Part shown: piece by piece, positions 1 to 7,056 of the stretch
Layout of the letters: each line of letters begins with the position of its first letter
How positions within the stretch are numbered: the stretch's first letter is position 1
Virus record (IMG/VR): IMGVR_UViG_3300018080_000382
Location: 1-35,077 of that record
Length of the DNA stretch: 35,077 nucleotides
Reading direction: 5' to 3' (one strand)
DNA from: a virus
The notes under the pieces: model-generated
Seen by the model: only the letters and a program-made list of their open reading frames with translations
Databases searched by the model: none
What the model was told of the DNA's origin: nothing
Position numbers and translations under genes: made by a program

Positions 1-437
1 CGTATTCATTTAAGATAGGAATAGCAGGAGATCTTAAAGAAAACATCGAAGATAGACTAGAAACTGTACTAAAGAAATTTAATATAGTTAGTTTTTCTTC
101 TAGACAAACTACACCGTATCAATCCAAACCATTGGATTTTCCGTTACTTGAAAATATACAAGTTAGTTATTTTGACATTGAAGTAGAATATCCCACGACG
201 CCTGATATACTTCGTGAATATATCATACAAAACTGTGATATAAGTTCTAGTCATATAGTAGTTCGTTATCCCACTGATGAAGTGTTACATTCTGATAATG
301 AGCTAGATACAGAATATCAATCACTGCTAGACACTAAAGAACTGGAATATAATTCAGGTCAGCATCTAGTAGGACAGAATAGAGTTATGGATCTTTTAAA
401 AGAACTTGAGCGATACAAAAAAGAAAACCAAAAATAA
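1..437 (+). CDS. Partial conserved hypothetical phage protein (5' end outside window)
   Basis: The reading frame is open from the left edge (first full codon at base 3) and ends at TAA 435-437, so only about 144 C-terminal residues are visible. A TTG inside the frame at 132 is not a start, because the sequence upstream stays open and protein-like (GIAGDLKENIEDRLETVLKK). The protein is soluble-looking and mixed alpha/beta, with an acidic, lysine-rich C-terminal helix. A short stretch (FDIEVEYPTTPDILREYI) reminds me of conserved proteins next to structural genes of marine T4-like phages, but I cannot name a function. It runs in the same direction as the packaging genes that follow and is probably part of the late structural operon. 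Confidence 0.7.
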   Translation, partial: YSFKIGIAGDLKENIEDRLETVLKKFNIVSFSSRQTTPYQSKPLDFPLLENIQVSYFDIEVEYPTTPDILREYIIQNCDISSSHIVVRYPTDEVLHSDNELDTEYQSLLDTKELEYNSGQHLVGQNRVMDLLKELERYKKENQK

Positions 438-455
438 CATTTACAGGATATGGTT

Positions 456-794
456 ATGAAAAAATCAAAAAACTTAAAACAACAAAAATCACTAAAAGAA
501 ACTTATTCACCTTATAACGGCTACGAGACTAGTAATCCTGTTTCTGTGAGTGTTAATCTCAGTGCATCAGGCAGCGATAATATAGATGACTTGATCAGCA
601 TATTAAAAAATGCCGGAATGACTACTGTGAATACTAGCAGTGACTCTGCACCTATGAGAACTGACATGGAAAAATTCGGGAGTATCGTCAGAGACTTGGA
701 TACTACTCCTTGTGGAGCAACAGTAAAGCAACAAGAATCCGATGATAATACAGATTTTGATGAAGAAGACCCAGAACAAGACAAAAAATATTAG
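456..794 (+). CDS. Conserved hypothetical, probable virion-associated protein (ISASG/LKNAG type)
   Basis: About 112 residues. The ATG at 456 sits 7 bases after AGGA and is preferred to the ATG at 450, which lies only one base after it. The N-terminus is lysine-rich, the centre carries VSVNLSASG followed by DDLISILKNAGM, then PMRTDMEKFGSIVRDLD, and the tail is very acidic. The same SASG...LKNAG pattern recurs in the protein at 2565-2954, so the two are probably paralogues or split halves of one family. I recall such proteins near structural genes of T4-like cyanophages and pelagiphages as unnamed virion proteins; that is recollection, not a search result. No catalytic motif is visible. Confidence 0.75.
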   Translation: MKKSKNLKQQKSLKETYSPYNGYETSNPVSVSVNLSASGSDNIDDLISILKNAGMTTVNTSSDSAPMRTDMEKFGSIVRDLDTTPCGATVKQQESDDNTDFDEEDPEQDKKY

Positions 795-799
795 TAGAC

Positions 800-1144
800 A
801 TGTATAACAATAAATCTGTTGATTTTGTAAAAAATTTTACTTCGAGTAATTTGTCCAAAAGAATAGAAATGTCCGCTAGCACTGTTGATGCTGTAGTGGG
901 TTTTTTTGAAAGTAAAGGATTTGAAATAGATAGTGCCGCGAGCTTGTCTTCTGTTCTCTTGGAACAAGCTAAAGCAGAAAATATAAATGTATTTTCTTTA
1001 ATAGACAGTTTAAAGAAATACAACAAAGTCCAGTTGAGTAAAGTAGTTGCTGTTATATTAAATAGTAAACAAGAAAAATCTAGTTTACTAGGTTTTAAAA
1101 CAGAATCTAAAGATAAACTAGAACAAAGAAATATAATTATATAA
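800..1144 (+). CDS. Conserved hypothetical phage protein
   Basis: 114 residues, starting five bases after the previous stop. No clear Shine-Dalgarno sequence is seen, so translation is probably coupled. The sequence is mostly helical and low in aromatics apart from two Phe in the segment TVDAVVGFFESKGFE. The middle (SVLLEQAKAENINVFSLIDSL) and the segment QLSKVVAVILNSKQEKSSLLGFK look like a family repeatedly found beside head and packaging genes in marine T4-like phages. Its role is unknown. Position between structural-type genes and gp4 argues for a late virion or assembly role. There are no transmembrane segments or metal-binding motifs. Confidence 0.72.
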   Translation: MYNNKSVDFVKNFTSSNLSKRIEMSASTVDAVVGFFESKGFEIDSAASLSSVLLEQAKAENINVFSLIDSLKKYNKVQLSKVVAVILNSKQEKSSLLGFKTESKDKLEQRNIII

Positions 1145-1161
1145 ATTATCTAGGCGGAAAT

Positions 1162-1590
1162 ATGAGACTGAAAGAAATGCTAGAAAAATCAGAATATAAA
1201 CTGAATCATCCTTATCAATATCAAGGTCGTCATATTGCTGATATGAAAAGTTATGATAGACGCTTTAGAACTGGAAGTGGTTTTAATCTAGCATTTGCTA
1301 TAACTAGAAAGCAAGCTGATATGCTGCCAAACGATGTAATTTTTAGAGTTCCTACTAGAGGCCCAGATACTACAGGCTTTCAAGGGTGGTTTATGAAAGC
1401 AGATACATCTAAATATAACGAACATGATAAAATATCTGATTTAATCAAAAAAATATCAAATGAAATGCCAATGGTGAACTTTTCATCTGCAACGGAGATA
1501 AATGAAAAACCTGTAAAATGGTTCAAAGTATTATCTTGGAACAATGAGCAAGAAAAAATGCCAACATACAAAGGACAGCCGCTGTTTTAA
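1162..1590 (+). CDS. Hypothetical protein in late packaging operon
   Basis: 142 residues. The ATG is preceded by AGGCGG at a normal Shine-Dalgarno distance. The protein is basic and aromatic-rich with no motif I recognise. The N-terminus (MRLKEMLEKSEYK) loosely resembles the T4 capsid-targeting peptide but lacks the usual Glu-Ala cleavage junction, so I do not call it one. It ends three bases before gp4 and shares its direction, so it is probably co-transcribed with the head-completion and terminase genes. Tail, neck or head completion is plausible from position only. Confidence 0.7.
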   Translation: MRLKEMLEKSEYKLNHPYQYQGRHIADMKSYDRRFRTGSGFNLAFAITRKQADMLPNDVIFRVPTRGPDTTGFQGWFMKADTSKYNEHDKISDLIKKISNEMPMVNFSSATEINEKPVKWFKVLSWNNEQEKMPTYKGQPLF

Positions 1591-1593
1591 GTA

Positions 1594-2031
1594 ATGATAA
1601 AAAGATTCTCATCAGGAAAATATACTCCTAAAAACGCTGAAAAATATATCGGAAAAAAATTACCCACGTGGAGGTCGTCTTGGGAATTTAGTTTTATGAA
1701 ATTCTGCGATGAACATCCTAGTGTACTTCAATGGGCTTCTGAATCTATAAAGATACCTTATCAACATCCTATAACAGGGAAACAGTCTATGTATGTTCCT
1801 GATTTTTTTATTTCTTATGTAGATAAAAATGGAAAAAAACATGTTGAATTAGTAGAAATAAAACCCATGAATCAGACACTAAAAGAAAAAACAGGAAGAT
1901 CTAGACAGAATCAAATAGCATGGATAGTTAATCAAGCCAAGTGGCAGTCTGCGCGAGCATTTTGTAAACAAAAAGGTATATTTTTTCGTGTAGTGAATGA
2001 AGGAGATATCTTCTTTGGTTCTAAAAAGTAA
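1594..2031 (+). CDS. 4: Head completion protein gp4 (TnsA-like nuclease fold)
   Basis: 145 residues, close to T4 gp4 (about 150). The pattern is characteristic: RSSWEFSFMKFCDEHPSV near residues 27-44, then IPYQHP...YVPDFFISY (54-75) and HVELVEIKP (83-91). PD at 69-70 with EIK at 88-90 is a PD-(D/E)xK nuclease signature, as in the TnsA-like fold assigned to this family. In T4, gp4 acts after packaging to complete the head so that tails can join, and may trim the DNA end. It starts three bases after the previous stop without a clear Shine-Dalgarno, which suggests coupling. The next gene is the small terminase, a packaging context consistent with the call. Confidence 0.9.
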   Translation: MIKRFSSGKYTPKNAEKYIGKKLPTWRSSWEFSFMKFCDEHPSVLQWASESIKIPYQHPITGKQSMYVPDFFISYVDKNGKKHVELVEIKPMNQTLKEKTGRSRQNQIAWIVNQAKWQSARAFCKQKGIFFRVVNEGDIFFGSKK

Positions 2032-2042
2032 AAGAGAATGAT

Positions 2043-2540
2043 ATGAAAAAATTAGAAGAATTATTAAATTTACCTGACTCTAAAGAACTCATCAAAAAAG
2101 AAGAACAGAAGCAAAGAAGAGAAAAACGTATGGATGAAAAAAAACAAAATAAGATAAAAGATGAAATTTCAGAAATAGATAAGATTTCTTCATCAATTCC
2201 TTCTTCTAGAGATATAGGGAAACTAGCAGATTATGAGTTAACAGACGTAGCTGATAAAGCTATGGAAGCTTATGAAACTCTCATGGACCTGGGCATGAAC
2301 GTGGAAGTACGGTATTCTAGTAAAATTCTAGAAGTAGCTAGTACTATGCTGAAAACCGGATTAGACGCTAAAATAGCCAAGCTAGATAAAAAGCTAAAAA
2401 TGGCTGAGTTGCAGTTAAAGAAAGAGAAACTAGACAAGCAAACAAACTCCGACGATGAAGTTATTAACTCCGAAGAATTCGTTGTCACAGATAGAAATAG
2501 TTTGATACAAAAGTTAAAAGGTATAGACGGCGATAAATAA
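2043..2540 (+). CDS. terS: Terminase small subunit gp16
   Basis: 165 residues, essentially the length of T4 gp16 (164). The N-terminal third is highly charged (Lys/Glu-rich, likely coiled coil). The middle contains DKAMEAYETLMDLGMNVE and then ASTMLKTGLDAKIAKLDKKL, the helical oligomerisation core typical of gp16 in T4-like marine phages. In T4, gp16 forms rings that recognise DNA for packaging and stimulate the gp17 ATPase. It lies between gp4 and, two genes on, gp17. The stop codon overlaps a GATAAATA late-promoter-like octamer that serves the next gene. Confidence 0.85.
   Translation: MKKLEELLNLPDSKELIKKEEQKQRREKRMDEKKQNKIKDEISEIDKISSSIPSSRDIGKLADYELTDVADKAMEAYETLMDLGMNVEVRYSSKILEVASTMLKTGLDAKIAKLDKKLKMAELQLKKEKLDKQTNSDDEVINSEEFVVTDRNSLIQKLKGIDGDK
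2532..2539 (+). promoter_or_regulatory. T4-type late promoter-like octamer GATAAATA
   Basis: GATAAATA differs from the T4 late promoter TATAAATA only at the first base. With T4 geometry the start would fall near 2545, giving a 20-base leader with AAGGA before the ATG at 2565. It overlaps the last codons of gp16. ATAAATA is common by chance in AT-rich DNA; support comes from the same octamer recurring at consistent distances before other late genes here. Confidence 0.5.
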
Positions 2541-2564
2541 TTCATAATATCAAAGGAAAAAATC

Positions 2565-2954
2565 ATGACATCTAAAAAGAGAAATAAAGAACAACTTCTA
2601 GAACAATACAACGGCGGAACGTCAATGAATGTAAGTATTTCTGCATGGGGAAAGCAGGAAGTAGAAGAAGTTCTTAGAATGCTTAAAAATGCAGGCGTGT
2701 CTGATACAGAAACTTCCATGGCACTAACTACAGCAGTTCGTAGCACTGAAGAATCTTATGCAAATGAACCTGATGAACAGTATCAAGATACAAATTTCAT
2801 GGTCAATAAAATAAGTGGCGGTATTAACAAAAATAAAAAAATGTATAAACCTGCCAGTGACGGAGATAATCCTATTAGTGTTGATCAAAGAGAATCAGTA
2901 AAAGAACGTATATATAGAAAACTAAAACAAAATTATAGAAAGTATCTTGATTAA
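2565..2954 (+). CDS. Conserved hypothetical virion-type protein, paralogue of 456-794
   Basis: 129 residues with AAGGA 10 bases before the ATG. NVSISAWG...EEVLRMLKNAGVSD near residues 22-46 mirrors VSVNLSASG...DDLISILKNAGMTT in the protein at 456-794. The C-terminal half has YANEPDEQYQDTNFM, KISGGINKNKKMYKPASDGD and a basic helical end. This combination is one I associate with small virion-associated proteins of T4-like marine phages. The gene at 456 keeps the middle of that pattern and this one keeps the end, so the pair may be a duplicated and partly subfunctionalised family. A strong hairpin follows the stop. Confidence 0.75.
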   Translation: MTSKKRNKEQLLEQYNGGTSMNVSISAWGKQEVEEVLRMLKNAGVSDTETSMALTTAVRSTEESYANEPDEQYQDTNFMVNKISGGINKNKKMYKPASDGDNPISVDQRESVKERIYRKLKQNYRKYLD

Positions 2955-2957
2955 ATT

Positions 2958-2991
2958 ACTAATGACCTGTACTAAAGTACAGGTCATTAGT
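2958..2991 (+). terminator. Perfect 16-bp hairpin after gp16 operon
   Basis: Bases 2958-2973 and 2976-2991 are perfect reverse complements (16 bp) separated only by AA, so the practical loop is 4 to 6 bases. It begins three bases after the stop of the preceding gene. The run after the stem (TATTATGAG) is only weakly T-rich, so it may act as a terminator, an RNA 3'-end stabiliser or a processing site rather than a classical Rho-independent terminator. Confidence 0.65.
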
Positions 2992-3029
2992 TATTATGAG
3001 TAATAAATTCATTGTAGAGGTATATTATA

Positions 3030-3350
3030 ATGAATTATGAAAAAATAAAAAAAATCTCAGAAAAACTACAAGATTTATCTTCTCACTTAGAACAAATAAT
3101 ACAGCACAACTTATCAGAACAACAACAAAATGATCTAGCATACCATCTTATATTATCTGAAAAAAAGCCTAGTCACGGTTTATCTAAAAAAACTAAATCT
3201 AATATAGTAAAAAAAGCACGTGCCGGTAAAGACATAGGCAAAAAAGGCAAAGGATTCAAGAAAGTAAGAGATCAGGCTAAGAAATACGGAGCACGTGATC
3301 CTGATGCAGTAGCAGCAGCAGCGATGTGGAAAAATATTCCTAGAAAATGA
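3030..3350 (+). CDS. Small basic conserved phage protein with KxGKGFKK...AAAAMWKN tail
   Basis: 106 residues with GAGG before the ATG; an AATAAATT octamer at about 3002-3009 could be a weak late promoter. Residues 1-50 form a helical, coiled-coil-like segment. The rest is Lys-rich and ends in RDPDAVAAAAMWKNIPRK. That Lys/Gly-rich tail with AAAAMWKN is a recurrent module at the C-terminus of small proteins in marine phages. Its role is unknown; the charge suggests nucleic-acid binding. It sits alone between a hairpin and gp17, so it is probably a single late transcript or the first gene of the gp17 transcript. Confidence 0.72.
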   Translation: MNYEKIKKISEKLQDLSSHLEQIIQHNLSEQQQNDLAYHLILSEKKPSHGLSKKTKSNIVKKARAGKDIGKKGKGFKKVRDQAKKYGARDPDAVAAAAMWKNIPRK

Positions 3351-3367
3351 TTATATAAAAACATATT

Positions 3368-3375
3368 GCTAAATA
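3368..3375 (+). promoter_or_regulatory. Late promoter-like octamer GCTAAATA upstream of gp17
   Basis: GCTAAATA matches six of eight positions of TATAAATA. The predicted start near 3381 gives a 16-base leader containing GGAG before the gp17 ATG at 3397. Confidence 0.4.
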
Positions 3376-3396
3376 TTTTTCACACGGAGTAAAATC

Positions 3397-4986
3397 ATGT
3401 CAGTTTCAAGATCTCTTGATGGGGTGCTTACTAAGAAAGCGCATAAAAAAGAAAGATTTACAGAAAAGCAAATAGAAGAAATTTCAAAATGCATGGATGA
3501 AAATGATGGATATTTGTTTTTTTTAAAAAACTTTTATTACATACAGCATCCTATAAAAGGACGTTTATTATTCGATCCTTTTGAATACCAAGTAAATCTC
3601 CTAAAGAGTTATCATGATTATAGATTCACTATTAACATGTTGCCTCGTCAAAGTGGTAAAACCACTTGTGCAGCGGGTTATCTACTGTGGTATTCTATGT
3701 TTAATTCTGACCAGACTATACTGATAGCGGCACACAAATACACAGGCGCACAAGAGATTATGCAGCGTGTGAGATACGGTTATGAATCATGTCCTGATCA
3801 TATTCGAGCAGGTGTGGTGAATTACAACAAACAATCAATAGAGTTTGAAAACGGATCAAGAATAATAGCTCAAACAACCACAGGTAATACAGGTAGAGGA
3901 ATGAGCACGTCACTGCTTTACTGTGATGAGTTTGCATTTCTCGCTGAAAACATAGCAACTGAATTCTGGACTTCAATATCTCCTACACTAGCTACAGGAG
4001 GTCGTGCAATCATAACATCTACTCCTAACTCTGACGAAGATACGTTTTCTACTATATGGAAACAAGCAAATCAAAGATTTGACGATTATGGAAACGAAAA
4101 TGAACTAGGAATTAATGGGTTTAGAGCATTTAGTGCTAAATGGGATGAACATCCTGACAGAGATGAAAAATGGAAATCTGAAGAACTAGGAAGAATAGGT
4201 GAAGAAAGATTTCGCAGAGAATATGAATGTGAATTTCTTATATTTGATGAAACTCTGATAAATTCTATAAAACTTTCTACAATGGAAGGAGAGAATCCCA
4301 TATACAATATGGGACAAGTCAGATGGTTCAAAGAACCTGATCCTGAATATACATATATTGTAGGACTAGATCCTAGTATGGGAACAGGCAGTGACTATTC
4401 TGCTATACAAGTTTTTGAAGTACCTGGCTACAAACAAGTAGCAGAATGGAGACACAATACTACGTCAATACCAGGGCAAGTAAGAGTTCTAGTTGATATA
4501 TGTAAGTTACTTCTTGAAAAGTTAAAAAATGAAAATCTTATTTATTGGAGTGTTGAGAACAACGGTGTGGGGGAAGCAGCACTGTTGGTTATAAACGATT
4601 TTGGAGAAGAAAACATACCAGGTCTATTGGTTTCAGAACCTATGAGAAAAGGGCATGTACGTAAGTTTAGAAAAGGATTTAACACAACACATTCTTCTAA
4701 AATATCTGCTTGTAGTAGATTAAAAACTATGATAGAAAGTGATAAGATGAAGGTGTTTTCTAAACTATTAGTTTCTGAGCTAAAAGGATTCGTTGCATAC
4801 GGTGCTAGCTTCAAAGCCAAATCTGGGAATACTGATGACTTGATAAGTGCTACTTTGTTGTGTATACGAATAATATCAGTATTAAAAGACTGGGATCCCC
4901 GAGTGTATAATACATTTTCTCAAGCTGATAATGTTAATGAATATGACATGCCTATGCCCATATACATAGAATCTAATAGAAGATAA
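3397..4986 (+). CDS. terL: Terminase large subunit gp17 (packaging ATPase and nuclease)
   Basis: 529 residues, preceded by GGAG. The N-terminal ATPase shows Walker A RQSGKT (84-89), Walker B LLYCDEFA with Asp177-Glu178, and coupling motif ITSTP (206-210). The C-terminal RNase H-like nuclease shows VGLDPSMGTGSDYSA with Asp325, WSVENNGVG with Glu387, and NTDDLISA with Asp480/481, the usual acidic triad. In T4, gp17 docks on the portal, cuts the concatemer and translocates DNA. T4 gp17 is 610 residues; the shorter length here is normal for marine T4-like terminases. The stop codon overlaps the late octamer of the next gene. Confidence 0.97.
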   Translation: MSVSRSLDGVLTKKAHKKERFTEKQIEEISKCMDENDGYLFFLKNFYYIQHPIKGRLLFDPFEYQVNLLKSYHDYRFTINMLPRQSGKTTCAAGYLLWYSMFNSDQTILIAAHKYTGAQEIMQRVRYGYESCPDHIRAGVVNYNKQSIEFENGSRIIAQTTTGNTGRGMSTSLLYCDEFAFLAENIATEFWTSISPTLATGGRAIITSTPNSDEDTFSTIWKQANQRFDDYGNENELGINGFRAFSAKWDEHPDRDEKWKSEELGRIGEERFRREYECEFLIFDETLINSIKLSTMEGENPIYNMGQVRWFKEPDPEYTYIVGLDPSMGTGSDYSAIQVFEVPGYKQVAEWRHNTTSIPGQVRVLVDICKLLLEKLKNENLIYWSVENNGVGEAALLVINDFGEENIPGLLVSEPMRKGHVRKFRKGFNTTHSSKISACSRLKTMIESDKMKVFSKLLVSELKGFVAYGASFKAKSGNTDDLISATLLCIRIISVLKDWDPRVYNTFSQADNVNEYDMPMPIYIESNRR

Positions 4987-4989
4987 ATA
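4982..4989 (+). promoter_or_regulatory. Late promoter-like GATAAATA with predicted leaderless start
   Basis: GATAAATA ends five bases before the ATG at 4995 (CTTTT between). With T4 late-promoter spacing (start six bases after the last A) the +1 falls on the A of the ATG. No Shine-Dalgarno sequence is present, which fits a leaderless message. Transcript mapping would decide. Confidence 0.55.
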
Positions 4990-4994
4990 CTTTT

Positions 4995-6596
4995 ATGAAA
5001 AAATTAGACATATTAGCAACAGATTTATTTAATAAAATAAGATCAAGATATCAATCTGTAGTTATCGGAGATAAAAACGGAAAAGTAACCATAGATCCTG
5101 AAAAAGCTAGGTTCTTTGAATTTGATTATCAAAACGACGGAAAGACTCTTGGAAAAGTAACCATAAGCATGGATAACAATGCTATATCAGTGATATACTC
5201 TGAGGACATAATTGATCATGAGGATTCGTTACTTTTTCAAAAATGGATAGATTTTTTAAAAGAGCTTCGAAGGTTTGCTAGAAAACATGCACTGAATTTC
5301 GATGCGAGGAATATACAAAAATCTAATTTAAAATCCAGAGATTATGAATTCTTGTCAAGAAATTTAAACATAAATGAATCATTGATTCCTTACAATAGTA
5401 AACTAAGTTATCAAAAGATAGGAAATGCTAGACTGGTAATAAAACATTTCAAATCACTGGAATCAGAACAAAAAAGAAATCAAAGCATAAACAGCATTTT
5501 TATTGAAAATACAGAAGGTGAAAGATTTAAGTTTCCCTACAAATACCTTACTGGAGCACGAGCAATGGCTCGTCATGTCAGCGAAGGAGGAAACTTGTAT
5601 GATGAAAAAGGAAGATTTATTGTACGACTAGCTGAGGAAATAAAAAAGTTATACACTGTAAAGCGTTATGTTAAAAGAAATGATGTGATTGCTGAAAATT
5701 TGTCATCTTATATTCCGGACATAGATAACAGAATAAAAGATATAAAATCAACTTTTAAAACTATACAAAACAATAAAGGTTATTCTAGTTTTTTTGAAAA
5801 TTTTGTATGTCAAGAACTCGAAGAAGTTCCTGAAGATGTGTACTCACAGTGGACCGATGAATTGACAATGAAAAAATTCAATGAAGAACTAACAGGGGCA
5901 TATCCCTACATTTATAATATTATAAAAAATAAAGAAGCCAAGGAGCTACTTCCTGAAGATTTCGATGTAGAAGTAACAGAAAATTACAGATCATCTGATC
6001 AACTGTATAATGATATAGCAAAGAGCTTGTTTTCGTTGGTACGATATAATCGAGGCAAGTTCAGGTCAGAAAAACAAGCAAAATTTATATTAAGCAAATC
6101 AGTCGGGAATGTAATATCTGTAACGCTTAATCCGGATCAGTATGATGCTGCTAACTTTCAATTTGTTCTTGATGACGAGGGTGTTGTAGAAGTAACTAAA
6201 CACACTAGAAGAAAAAAACACCACGGTGATAATGTATCTCTGTACTGGGATAGATCAGAAGAATCCAGTAAAAAGTTTCAAAAAGATAACCAAAAAAAGA
6301 TCGCCGCCCATCTTAATTTCATCAAAGATATCGAAGAAAGTCTAGAACACTCTGAACAAAGAATTCAAAAATTAAAAGATGAAATCAAAGAAATTAATGA
6401 TATGTATGACGATACTTTAAAAAGTATTGCACATTTAAATAATGAAGAAGCTAACAACGCTGTTATACGTTCCCGTGACGGTGATGTGAATAAAAAAATA
6501 AAAGAAATAGACAGCGAAGTTGAAATGATAGAAAAGTATAAAGGCATGATATCAGATAAAGAAAAAGCTATAGAAAGATTAAAAAATGCATTATGA
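4995..6596 (+). CDS. Conserved hypothetical, probable virion structural protein
   Basis: 533 residues. The N-terminal 150 residues are mixed alpha/beta. A central block has KIGNARLVIKH, then IFIENTEGERFKFPYKYL and GARAMARHVSEGG, which I recognise from large unnamed virion-associated proteins next to gp17 in T4-like marine phages. The last 100 residues (about 430-533) are a strongly charged Lys/Glu heptad-like region, almost certainly a coiled coil. There is no signal peptide or enzyme motif. It has no Shine-Dalgarno sequence, and the late octamer immediately upstream predicts a leaderless transcript. It overlaps the next gene by four bases (ATGA). A head, neck or tail structural role is inference from position and family recollection. 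Confidence 0.75.
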   Translation: MKKLDILATDLFNKIRSRYQSVVIGDKNGKVTIDPEKARFFEFDYQNDGKTLGKVTISMDNNAISVIYSEDIIDHEDSLLFQKWIDFLKELRRFARKHALNFDARNIQKSNLKSRDYEFLSRNLNINESLIPYNSKLSYQKIGNARLVIKHFKSLESEQKRNQSINSIFIENTEGERFKFPYKYLTGARAMARHVSEGGNLYDEKGRFIVRLAEEIKKLYTVKRYVKRNDVIAENLSSYIPDIDNRIKDIKSTFKTIQNNKGYSSFFENFVCQELEEVPEDVYSQWTDELTMKKFNEELTGAYPYIYNIIKNKEAKELLPEDFDVEVTENYRSSDQLYNDIAKSLFSLVRYNRGKFRSEKQAKFILSKSVGNVISVTLNPDQYDAANFQFVLDDEGVVEVTKHTRRKKHHGDNVSLYWDRSEESSKKFQKDNQKKIAAHLNFIKDIEESLEHSEQRIQKLKDEIKEINDMYDDTLKSIAHLNNEEANNAVIRSRDGDVNKKIKEIDSEVEMIEKYKGMISDKEKAIERLKNAL

Positions 6597-6985
6597 TTAA
6601 AAACGAGCTTGTATTTTATCTAGTACATGAACTAGATATAAAAAGAAAAGTTGAAGTAAACTTTGCACCTGAAGAAGGCAACTTTGCCAAAGGACAAAAC
6701 GGAGCAACTTTTTTTGATACCGAAGACAAAGTGATAAGAGTTTTTATAAACTCAGAATCAGATAGCATGATAAGAGCACTGTGTCATGAAATGGTTCATG
6801 CTAAACAAATAGACGAAGGCAGATTATTTTTAGGCAAAATAAGAGGAGAGACTGTGATGACATGGGAAGGAAAAATGGTACCTCCACGTTATCAACGATC
6901 TGCTCCATGGGAGGTAGAGGCACATATACAAGAAAAAATTTTATTTAACAAACTAAGAAAACATTTTACGAAAAAATACAGTTGA
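6593..6985 (+). CDS. Small zincin-type metallopeptidase (HExxH)
   Basis: 130 residues, coupled to the preceding gene by an ATGA overlap. The motif ALCHEMVHAKQ holds HEMVH at residues 65-69, the two zinc histidines and catalytic glutamate of gluzincin/SprT-like peptidases. A later PWEVEAH (about 105-111) supplies the likely third ligand glutamate. Preceding strands (KVIRVFI) fit the edge strand that binds substrate in this fold. Phages carry such single-domain zincins beside structural genes; the substrate is unknown and could be a virion protein, the cell wall or a host protein. It is the last gene before the sigma70 promoter of gp32, so it likely ends the late operon. Confidence 0.78.
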   Translation: MIKNELVFYLVHELDIKRKVEVNFAPEEGNFAKGQNGATFFDTEDKVIRVFINSESDSMIRALCHEMVHAKQIDEGRLFLGKIRGETVMTWEGKMVPPRYQRSAPWEVEAHIQEKILFNKLRKHFTKKYS

Positions 6986-7010
6986 CAAACTATAGATCAA
7001 TGTGTATTAT
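6982..7010 (+). promoter_or_regulatory. Near-consensus sigma70 promoter for gp32
   Basis: TTGACA at 6982-6987, a 17-base spacer and TATTAT at 7005-7010 give a textbook sigma70 promoter. The predicted start is near 7017, with a 40-base leader containing AGGAG before the gp32 ATG. The -35 lies across the stop codon of the zincin gene. This implies expression by unmodified host RNA polymerase before late genes. Confidence 0.85.
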
Positions 7011-7056
7011 ATAGACTCTTAACTAATTTATTAAGGCAAACTAATAGGAGACAACT

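Noticed and set aside
132-437. TTG start at 132 for the first gene
   Set aside because: The same frame is open and protein-like back to the window edge, so the gene is truncated rather than starting there.
703-1026. Minus-strand open frame opposite 800-1144
   Set aside because: It overlaps two plausible plus-strand genes and shows no recognisable protein features.
1140-1147. TATAAATT as a late promoter for the gene at 1162
   Set aside because: The predicted start would fall inside the AGGCGG Shine-Dalgarno sequence, removing it from the message.
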